Shown here in pieces: positions 4,752 to 10,940 of a DNA stretch of 10,940 nucleotides. The translations under genes were made by a program, and so were the position numbers. Under the pieces are notes generated by a model, which saw only the letters and a list, made by a program, of their open reading frames with translations, was not told where the DNA came from and searched no databases. The stretch spans positions 1-10,940 of the forward strand of contig CACZSO010000106.1 in NCBI GenBank assembly GCA_902783795.1. The letters run 5' to 3'. Within the stretch, counting starts at the first letter, position 1; each line of letters starts with the position of its first letter. This DNA is from an uncultured Eubacteriales bacterium. Lineage in GTDB: Bacteria > Bacillota > Clostridia > Lachnospirales > Lachnospiraceae.

Positions 4752-7700
4752 TTATTCTGTGTAGACTACAAAGTCATCCACTGATTCCAGGCCAGTGATC
4801 TCAAGGACTGTCTTATCTGTAACGACTTCATCATTACCGATGACATAGATCTTATTGAGATCCAGTTTTCCGACATACTGTTCATTGATCTGTACAGTAG
4901 TCTTCTCATTATTTCTGGTCAGGATCATCGGAGCCTTGATGGCAGCTGCAAGAGCACCAGAGATGAGGCCATCACCATAGCCATTGGAATTCGTTCCGTT
5001 GAAGATAACGATGGTATCTGCATTCTCATAGTATTCTTTTGCTACTTCCACAGAGGTCAGGTAACGGTCATCACCGGCTATACGTCTGGTATCGCCATAG
5101 GATGCGATCAGATCATACTTCGCAGGAATCACAGCTGCCTCACCGCCAAGAACAGTAAAGGTAACGCCTTTTGCCTTAAGCTCTTCAAGGTACTCTTTCT
5201 GTTCTGCACGAAGGGTATCCGTAGCACCGTTTACAAGGAAGACAGGCTTGCCGACAGCGGCTGCTGACAGGCTGTCTGCAAATGTCTTATTTGCCTCAAC
5301 GACGATGACTTCTTCACCTTTTTCGATTCCAATATAATACAGAATGTCAATGTTTGTGTACCAGCGGTTCTTACCTGCAAATCTCATGGTCTCGACACCG
5401 GCTGTCTTCAGCTCTGTTTCAAAATCTTCAGAGATAGCAGCAGTACCGCCCAGGATATAGACCTTGCCGCCCTTGTTCAGATTAGCTGCGATATACTCTT
5501 CCACAGCTTTTCTGACTTCGGCTTCGTCTTCATCCTCAGCGCCGGCGATCAGAAGGATCGGAGCATTTTCTTTAGCTGCCAGATAACTTCCGCCTAAGGC
5601 ATCCGCGAATCCGCTCTCACCGGTACCTCTTGCCACCACGATAGCATCGAACTTATCTACGCCAAGTTCAGCCTTCAGACGGTTCGCTACTACGAATGAG
5701 CTCTCATAATAGGTCTCGCCATAAGCACGGATACCAAAGTCTCCGCCGAATTTAACTGTGACAGTGACGGTGTTGCCGCCAACCATATTGATCACAGTCT
5801 CGAACATGCCGTACAGTCCCTTCATAAGAGCTGTGGTGTCGCCTGAATAATCAGCTGCCCGAAGATCCTCAAGAAGTTTTTCAAGAGCTTCCGTATCAAT
5901 GCACTCACCAGAGATCGTGATAGTAGCATCTTCCAGAAGTTTTGCATAGCTGGAACCCAGTGCCAGTTCTGTTCCCTGAACCAGTTTAATGACTACGTCT
6001 TCAGAAGCTTCCTCGGCTGTTGTAAGAACAAGTGCTTCACGGATAGCTTTTTCAAGGGCAGCCAGATCACTGAAGTTATCCAGTACCAGATCATCTTCAG
6101 ATTCGAATTTAAGGACAGAACTGCCTACAGTAAGGCTGGAACCATTAGCGATCACAGCATAGCTGTCTTCCTTATCCTTAGCTCCTGCCTCAATGTGTTC
6201 TTCATTAACGATTGCATGCCAGACAGCGCTTGCTGCTTCTGTAGAATCAGGAACAGCCGTGTAGGTGTAACCTTCATCCGCCATCTTAACATCATAAGTG
6301 ACTTCACTGCCTTCACACTTACCGATAACTACTGTACCATCAAGTACTTTGAGCAGGCCGGCAATAGTAGAGGTAGCTACATCCTGGTTGCTGTCGAAGT
6401 TCAGTTTTCTCTCATAAGAGCGGCTTCCTTCAATACCAAGGGAGGCAATGTCTTTCATGAAAATACGGATAGCAGCATTACTGGTATTAACTTTCTCACC
6501 GGTAATGGCAAGGCGCGCCGCAAAATCTGCAAAGACTGTTCCGGTAACTGCACCGGTTCCCTCAGAAGTTTCAGAAGAAATCTCTGCTTCAAACTTGACA
6601 TCAGACGGAGCTTTAAAGGTATCTGTGAATTCCTTGCCCATGAAGACTACAGAACCCAGATATAACGAATAACCTACTTCATCTGATAAACCGGCAAATG
6701 TGATGTCTGCATCCAGAACAACGACATCGTTCTCATCAACCAGGCTGGTGAACGTAGCAGTAGCACTGCTGCCATCCTCGGCCCACTCCCAGACAGGACC
6801 ATCATAGGTTCCGAGAAGGATCGTATCAGAGTTTTCGTCTTCAGGATGTTCATTGTTGTATTCAAGCGTTGTGAATTCTGCTACACCCAGACTTCCGGCA
6901 TCAAAGATAACTTTGAATACAACGGTGTCTGCCGGAACTTCTTCATCATACGCATAAGCAACCAGTACGCTTCCGGCTTCCATGTTTACAGAATAATGGT
7001 CTGCATACACTTCAATCTTTGCAATAGAAGAAACAGCCGGGTCATACGTGACTTCTACGAGGCCATTCGTCGTTGCAACTTCGGTAGCGTAGGAAGCAGA
7101 TGTCTCTGTTGAGACCTTTTCCATATCAGCAGACGGTTTCCTTGAAGAATAGAAAGTGGTGTTAAGACCGCCCTCAGCCTTTGTTTCTTTTACAGGAGCA
7201 AAGAGGTCAGTTTCTTCAGCAATGTCCTCGGCAACATAAGTGATTGCTTCAACCGGAATCATGGAAGCTTTGAGGTCTGCCGCAGCATCGCCTTCATCTC
7301 CGGCGTTTTTCTCCTGAACAGCAAGAAGCGTAGCCGGCCAGACATCAGCGCCAACATCAGCGATCCTGTTACTGACAAATTTTTCGTTTTCTGTGTCATA
7401 AGTCAGCTGATAGAATTCACTTGTCTTTCCATTATAGTGTGCAAGATACAGCTCACCATCATCACCCTTGACCATCGAGTTGCCAGTCGTTTCATCCATG
7501 GCAGGATACTCAAGCTCCAGATCAGTCTCTATGTATCCTAAGCTCATTTTACCCTCTACGCCATCATAGTCAAAGACCCACAAATATCCGGCGTCATCCA
7601 GTACCAGGAATTCGTCCCTGCCCGTGCTGGTAACACCTGCCCATGCAATAGAAACAAACTGGGTCCCGCCGGTATAATTTGCAAGCCGAGTACTAAAATC

Positions 7701-10700
7701 AAATCCCCGGGTAAAGGTGTTTTCCATAGGATCTTCTGTATACAGGAAATACCCTTTCGCCACACCGGCCAACCTATGTTTACCGTTGGTATAGTTATAA
7801 TTGAAGACGAAGTCAATATCTTCCATACCTATACCAAACGCAGTAGAACCTTTTGATACAGCAACCGTTTCCAGGGTTTGGATATCGATCTTATGCATGT
7901 AATCGTCAAAATCCTGCTGGTAATAATACTGACCGGCATCAATTATCCAGTCATAAGCCGCAGCAGTTACGCTGGCCTTGACTTCTCCGAGCGGTACATA
8001 AGCTGATCCATTTTCAAAATCATAGCTATAGAAGAGCGGCGTGCCGCCTTCATTCTGCAGGACGCCATAAGCCTGCATCGGAATTTTGAAAACAGTGATC
8101 TCCGCAGAACCGGAAACCTCATCATCAACATTCGATGTCGCGATGATCTTTGTGGTACCCAGAGCAACGCCCGTAACGATACCCTTGTCATCCACGACAG
8201 CAATGCTCTCATCTTCAGAAGACCAGGACACGCTGCTGTCAATACCCCAAGGCTGTACATCAGCAGTTGCTTTTGCCTTATTACCTGCAAGAATACGACT
8301 CGTATTCAAGGAGACAGTCACGGTAACGTCATCATCCAGTTCTTCCTCATTGAGGTTCAGCCTATACGTTGAAAGGTTCATGGCATAGTCATAGACTTCG
8401 ACCAGATAATGTGCCTCTTGTGATTTGCTGACATCAAAAACGTAGTCATGCTGTTCGCCCCGAAGAATGTCTTCCAGACCATAGATAACTTCTACTACAG
8501 TACCATCTTCTTTAAGCAGGGCTACACCTGAGACATATTCGTTATCATGAACTTTTACAGTAATTTGAGACTTATCTTCATTACCTTTCACACTCACGAT
8601 ATACGGAGCCGAATTATCAACCACTGCCGGGAAGGAATAAGTAGCGCCTTTTCCTAAAGCATCCCAGTCGATGGTTCCATTCTCATCCATGTAGTACTCA
8701 GGAGCCAGGGTATAGTTCAAGGTAAAGTTTGCGCCTTCAGCGATTCCTGTCGCATGGAATCCGATAGGCGTATTCGTTGTATAATTTCTCCACTCGCTCT
8801 TATTTCTGTAATAATAAGCCGAATAAGAGGAGCCATACATTATCTCAGATCCTCTGATCATTTTGCCTTTAGCATTAGTCGCATAAAAACGTCCGCCGCC
8901 GGCGTTACGAAGCTGAGTATACTGGACACCAGTAATAGTATCATTACTGTTGATGGCATTTCTTTCAGGATGATAAGTCTCATCCAGCTTCAGCGGGTTG
9001 CCGCCGAACAGGTAGGATTTCTTATCTCCCGCATACTGGACCGTATAGCCCTGAATATAAACGGCATTCTCTCCTACTTCGTTTGTATAATACATGTAGG
9101 GAGCACGATCCTCAAATCCATACGCATATTCAAGATACGATCCTTTGTCGAACATGGAAGCATCTGACCAGTTGCCATAGAAGCCCAGGACCGGGATAGA
9201 ATGTTCTACACCGATAACACCTTCTTCGGTGTCGGCTTCTTTAACAAACAGGTAGCCTTCAATGTAGTTGCCGTTATATGCCTCACCGAATAAAGCATCC
9301 GGAGTATTGACTACAACATGCGCATTGACCTTGACAGTTTTACCGCTTTCAACGACGGCCCCGCCCTTATTCAGCGCCTGGAATGCCAGGTATGCATCAT
9401 AAGTATCGATATCACCATCAGCGTCGATATCAGCGTATTCTTCATTAAAGATCTCATCAGCAACGCCGGAAGCCAGATCTAACAGAAGCTGGGCATCCAG
9501 GGCATTGACAGAACCGTCGCCATTGAAATCATAGTTAATGAATTCGGAATTATCATATTCTTCCCCATCGACAGTCCAGACAACAGCCGCATCAACAGGA
9601 GTTGTCCAAGTGTCACGGAATTCCATGTCATAACCGGACCAGATATCCTGGGTAAAGAAATCTGCACTGAGATCAAACTGTGTATCTTTTTCAGAGAAAT
9701 TAGTAACCTCAAAAGCTACATCAAAAGTTGCTTTCTTATCATCTGTGCGGGCTAATTCACCCAGTTCGGCTTTGACCTTGCCATCAGCTGCAGAAGCAGT
9801 CGCAGAAGGATCCATAGTGATAAGGGAAGTAGCTTCAGTCGCTGCCTTGATATCGGCAAGACCAGAACCGATCTTTAATATAGAGTAGTAACTGCCGCTG
9901 GCTTCTTCGATCAGAGGTCTTGAAGAAGACATCATCAGAGACTGTACCAGCTGACGGTTCGTCTTACCGGTCTTCTCTGCCAGACCATTTTCTCTGACAT
10001 ATTCGGCCAAAACAGCGGCAAGGCCTGTGGCATGAGGAGCTGCCATGGAAGTACCGGACATGATCTCATACGCCTGGCCGCCGGCTACAGCACCATTGAC
10101 AGACCAGATATTACCGCCGGGAGTGGCGATCTCCGGTTTTATGGTCAGGCTGCCGGGAACACCCCAGGAGCTGAAATCACTCATGGTATAATAATCACTG
10201 TGGTAATTACCCACCTGATAGGTATTCGTAACTTTTACTTTGCCTTCGTAGTAGGTATAGCCATTTTCAGTGGTCTTCTCCTCACCGGCCATAAGCATCG
10301 CATAACCATCGGCCTGGGTGATGGAAACAGCAGGAGCGGTTCCGGTATAGCCAGTCAGGTCCATGGAAATGGTGCCGGCCTGGTTATTGTAGATGACAGT
10401 GGCGGCAGCACCTTTCGCAACAGCGTTATTCGCTTTCACAAAGAAAGAGATAGAGCCGCGGGAACAGACAGCGATCTTGCCTTCCATCGGGATATCGCCG
10501 AAGTCATCACCATAACCAGCAACTGCTACGTAAGTATAATACTCATCTTTAGCGATCGAGGTCATGGGAGCATTCTTTGCGGAAGATCCGTCATCATAGA
10601 ATACCATCGTGCCGTCTTCCAGCAGCATGGGCATGCCGATAGCGCCATCGTTATCAACTGACGCTACAGAAAGAGAATTCTGATAGGTACCCGGTGAACC

Positions 10701-10940
10701 GCCGGTAGCATAACTGACATCATCAGCATACATATAGCCGGAGCCGATGTTTGCCTCTGTCCAGTCAAAGTTGTTGCCTGCCGAGTTCGTATAGACCATA
10801 TTGTTTTCAGCCAATGCATCCAGGATGTCCTGATAAGCCGTGCTGAAAGTCATACCTGCTGAAGAGGAACCCAGAGACAGGTTAACGGAGGAAGCGCCTA
10901 AAACCATGGCATCTTCGATGGCTGCCATATAGTCAGAATC
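4752..10940 (-). CDS. Giant cell-wall-anchored S8 (subtilisin/lactocepin-like) protease with dockerin, Big_2 and CWB2 repeats; 5' end outside the window
   Basis: At least 2,062 residues; the frame is open to the window edge, four codons (DSDY) before the first visible Met (10928), so that Met is not the start. Numbering here is from that Met. Order: S8 core to about 370, with oxyanion Asn52 (NSAGN), inserted PA domain about 105-225, and catalytic Ser294 (GTSMAAPH). An Fn3-like C5a-peptidase/lactocepin domain, about 371-600, contains GYLFVK and SIPVLGFYGNW and is split by a dockerin at 465-520. Beta-rich domains run about 600-865, with DNSAPYIVSVKGN at 771-783. Then Big_2 (868-948), propeller-like (949-1215), cohesin-like (1275-1360), an ATATFT module (1377-1412), an unassigned region (1450-1730) and CWB2 repeats (1734-2058). 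The signal peptide and catalytic Asp and His should lie beyond the edge. There is no LPXTG motif; anchoring is by CWB2. The protein is acidic with few Cys, fitting secretion. Probable role: degradation of extracellular host or dietary protein. Confidence 0.95.
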   Translation of the reverse strand, partial: DSDYMAAIEDAMVLGASSVNLSLGSSSAGMTFSTAYQDILDALAENNMVYTNSAGNNFDWTEANIGSGYMYADDVSYATGGSPGTYQNSLSVASVDNDGAIGMPMLLEDGTMVFYDDGSSAKNAPMTSIAKDEYYTYVAVAGYGDDFGDIPMEGKIAVCSRGSISFFVKANNAVAKGAAATVIYNNQAGTISMDLTGYTGTAPAVSITQADGYAMLMAGEEKTTENGYTYYEGKVKVTNTYQVGNYHSDYYTMSDFSSWGVPGSLTIKPEIATPGGNIWSVNGAVAGGQAYEIMSGTSMAAPHATGLAAVLAEYVRENGLAEKTGKTNRQLVQSLMMSSSRPLIEEASGSYYSILKIGSGLADIKAATEATSLITMDPSATASAADGKVKAELGELARTDDKKATFDVAFEVTNFSEKDTQFDLSADFFTQDIWSGYDMEFRDTWTTPVDAAVVWTVDGEEYDNSEFINYDFNGDGSVNALDAQLLLDLASGVADEIFNEEYADIDADGDIDTYDAYLAFQALNKGGAVVESGKTVKVNAHVVVNTPDALFGEAYNGNYIEGYLFVKEADTEEGVIGVEHSIPVLGFYGNWSDASMFDKGSYLEYAYGFEDRAPYMYYTNEVGENAVYIQGYTVQYAGDKKSYLFGGNPLKLDETYHPERNAINSNDTITGVQYTQLRNAGGGRFYATNAKGKMIRGSEIMYGSSYSAYYYRNKSEWRNYTTNTPIGFHATGIAEGANFTLNYTLAPEYYMDENGTIDWDALGKGATYSFPAVVDNSAPYIVSVKGNEDKSQITVKVHDNEYVSGVALLKEDGTVVEVIYGLEDILRGEQHDYVFDVSKSQEAHYLVEVYDYAMNLSTYRLNLNEEELDDDVTVTVSLNTSRILAGNKAKATADVQPWGIDSSVSWSSEDESIAVVDDKGIVTGVALGTTKIIATSNVDDEVSGSAEITVFKIPMQAYGVLQNEGGTPLFYSYDFENGSAYVPLGEVKASVTAAAYDWIIDAGQYYYQQDFDDYMHKIDIQTLETVAVSKGSTAFGIGMEDIDFVFNYNYTNGKHRLAGVAKGYFLYTEDPMENTFTRGFDFSTRLANYTGGTQFVSIAWAGVTSTGRDEFLVLDDAGYLWVFDYDGVEGKMSLGYIETDLELEYPAMDETTGNSMVKGDDGELYLAHYNGKTSEFYQLTYDTENEKFVSNRIADVGADVWPATLLAVQEKNAGDEGDAAADLKASMIPVEAITYVAEDIAEETDLFAPVKETKAEGGLNTTFYSSRKPSADMEKVSTETSASYATEVATTNGLVEVTYDPAVSSIAKIEVYADHYSVNMEAGSVLVAYAYDEEVPADTVVFKVIFDAGSLGVAEFTTLEYNNEHPEDENSDTILLGTYDGPVWEWAEDGSSATATFTSLVDENDVVVLDADITFAGLSDEVGYSLYLGSVVFMGKEFTDTFKAPSDVKFEAEISSETSEGTGAVTGTVFADFAARLAITGEKVNTSNAAIRIFMKDIASLGIEGSRSYERKLNFDSNQDVATSTIAGLLKVLDGTVVIGKCEGSEVTYDVKMADEGYTYTAVPDSTEAASAVWHAIVNEEHIEAGAKDKEDSYAVIANGSSLTVGSSVLKFESEDDLVLDNFSDLAALEKAIREALVLTTAEEASEDVVIKLVQGTELALGSSYAKLLEDATITISGECIDTEALEKLLEDLRAADYSGDTTALMKGLYGMFETVINMVGGNTVTVTVKFGGDFGIRAYGETYYESSFVVANRLKAELGVDKFDAIVVARGTGESGFADALGGSYLAAKENAPILLIAGAEDEDEAEVRKAVEEYIAANLNKGGKVYILGGTAAISEDFETELKTAGVETMRFAGKNRWYTNIDILYYIGIEKGEEVIVVEANKTFADSLSAAAVGKPVFLVNGATDTLRAEQKEYLEELKAKGVTFTVLGGEAAVIPAKYDLIASYGDTRRIAGDDRYLTSVEVAKEYYENADTIVIFNGTNSNGYGDGLISGALAAAIKAPMILTRNNEKTTVQINEQYVGKLDLNKIYVIGNDEVVTDKTVLEITGLESVDDFVVYTE
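4755..5729 (-). repeat. Three tandem CWB2 (cell wall binding repeat 2) modules, wall anchor
   Basis: The C-terminal 325 residues form three related repeats. Repeat 1 (5729-5385) begins RAYGETYYESSFVVANRL, repeat 2 (5384-5085) RFAGKNRWYTNIDI and repeat 3 (5084-4755) RIAGDDRYLTSVEVAKEY. Each continues with a strand plus a 'fADaLsgs.lAa..apilL' helix (GFADALGGSYLAAKENAPIL, TFADSLSAAAVGKPVFLVNG, GYGDGLISGALAAAIKAPMI) and ends in a VYILGG/VLGG/YVIGN strand. In Clostridioides difficile, triplets of this domain hold proteins non-covalently to the anionic wall polymer PSII. Repeat 1 is the most divergent, having lost the R-x-aG-x-dRY opening. Confidence 0.95.
6693..6800 (-). other. W-x-W / ATATFT-type surface module, cysteine-free variant
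   Basis: Residues 1377-1412 contain GPVWEWAEDGSSATATFTSL followed by an ADIT strand. From general knowledge, this resembles a short module (W-x-W, ATATFTC, then a C-x-H-type turn) repeated in many gut Firmicutes surface proteins. Here the positions normally Cys are Ser and a hydrophobic residue, so no disulfide or metal knuckle can form. The identification is by memory of the pattern. Confidence 0.45.
6849..7106 (-). other. Possible divergent cohesin-like domain
   Basis: Residues about 1275-1360 run as NGLVEVTYDPAVSSIAKIEV, then GSVLVAYAYDEEVPADTVVF, KVIFDAG and EFTTLEYNNE. The order (a strand with YDP, a middle 'vaYA' strand, then 'tvvFkViF') resembles cohesin I domains, which have yDPsvL and lfxitFkV motifs. 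Similarity is weak and the domain is short for a cohesin, which is usually about 140 residues. Another beta-sandwich module is equally possible. Confidence 0.35.
7284..8084 (-). other. Beta-propeller-like region
   Basis: Residues about 949-1215 contain recurring short strand motifs typical of propeller blades: GQYYYQQDFDDYMHKIDIQT, DEFLVLDDAGYLWVFDYDG and GELYLAHYNGKTSEFYQLTY. Aromatic residues and Asp-Gly turns recur throughout. The number of blades cannot be set by eye. Propellers in such proteins bind ligands or other proteins. The assignment is pattern-based inference. Confidence 0.45.
8085..8327 (-). other. Big_2 bacterial Ig-like domain
   Basis: Residues 868-948 show the Big_2 pattern: VTVSLNTSRILAGNKAKATA, then SSVSWSSEDESIAVVDDKGI, VTGVALGTTKIIATSN and a closing SAEITVF strand. 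The domain is a structural spacer common in surface proteins and adhesins, and is likely to hold the protease core away from the wall. Confidence 0.9.
9369..9536 (-). other. Type I dockerin domain inside the Fn3-like region of the protease
   Basis: Two tandem F-hand calcium loops are complete: DFNGDGSVNALD (9530-9495) and DIDADGDIDTYD (9431-9396). Both have Asp/Asn at positions 1, 3, 5, 9 and 12, and each is followed by a hydrophobic helix (AQLLLDLASG; AYLAFQALNKG). This is the duplicated dockerin I pattern. In cellulosomes such domains dock onto cohesins. It is internal, not terminal, sitting between VVWTVDGEEYDNSEF and the last Fn3-like strand (SGKTVKVNAHVVVNT), so it is probably displayed as a loop insertion. 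Confidence 0.9.
9820..10940 (-). other. Subtilase catalytic core with inserted PA domain (C-terminal two thirds of the core)
   Basis: The visible part starts in the helix after the His region (AAIEDAMVLGASSVNLSLGS). It contains the oxyanion Asn in TNSAGN (residues 47-52) and ends after GTSMAAPHATGLAAVLAEY (292-310), with nucleophile Ser294 encoded at 10047-10049. Between them, about 10254-10616, is a PA-type insertion (GKIAVCSRGSISFFVKANNA, then GAAATVIYNN and TAPAVSITQADGYAML). Such insertions shape substrate access in lactocepin and C5a peptidase. All residues visible here are compatible with an active enzyme. The catalytic Asp and His are not in the window. Confidence 0.9.

Noticed and set aside
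4752..4800. LPXTG sortase signal at the protease C-terminus
   Set aside because: The C-terminus ends DDFVVYTE, with no LPXTG, hydrophobic stretch or basic tail. CWB2 repeats provide the anchor.
6195..6665. 156-codon plus-strand open frame opposite the protease
   Set aside because: It has no ribosome site or domain, and the opposite strand is one continuous repeat-rich protein frame.
10032..10661. 209-codon plus-strand open frame opposite the protease
   Set aside because: It is antisense to a clear S8/PA coding region, has no promoter or ribosome site, and its translation is low-complexity without recognisable motifs. It is a shadow of codon bias.

Overview
The window looks like chromosomal DNA from a gut-type Clostridia, most likely a Lachnospiraceae-like Firmicute. 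This rests on purine-rich Shine-Dalgarno sites (AAAGGAG, TAAGGAG), sigma-A-type promoters, a clostridial-style SfsA, and a giant surface protein anchored by CWB2 (cell wall binding 2) repeats, with a dockerin and Big_2 modules. No organism can be named from sequence alone. No mobile element, CRISPR array, rRNA or tRNA is visible.

Left edge (1-385, minus strand): two small envelope genes run leftward as a likely operon. They are an 83-residue two-helix membrane protein and the first 28 residues of a lipoprotein cut off by the window edge. Between them and the next operon lies a 309-base divergent control region (386-694). It holds a leftward promoter, a rightward promoter and two nested inverted repeats that are candidate operators.

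Positions 695-3881 (plus strand) form a compact three-gene operon in which each start overlaps the previous stop as ATGA. The genes are a MalY/PatB-type PLP-dependent C-S lyase or aminotransferase, an APC-family amino acid permease, and a GntR regulator of the FadR/FCD subfamily. Together they look like a self-regulated unit that imports an amino acid, probably sulfur-containing, and cleaves it. The substrate is not determined. The lyase has a Cys where the family's NP-x-G glycine is expected.

Positions 3876-4544 (minus strand) carry sfsA, a nuclease-family protein with a TTG start. It converges on the GntR gene through a self-complementary TCATGA that supplies both stop codons. Its own extended -10 promoter (4627-4635) sits just after a strong terminator hairpin (4662-4687) that closes the upstream giant gene.

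Positions 4752-10940 (minus strand) hold 2,062 residues of one cell-surface subtilase whose N-terminus lies outside the window. Order: S8 catalytic core with inserted PA domain, Fn3-like domain interrupted by a complete type I dockerin, further beta-rich domains, Big_2, a propeller-like region, a cohesin-like stretch, a W-x-W / ATATFT module, an unassigned alpha/beta region, and three C-terminal CWB2 repeats. The most interesting point is a dockerin and a possible divergent cohesin on one wall-anchored protease, which would allow self-assembly or display of partners on the cell surface.
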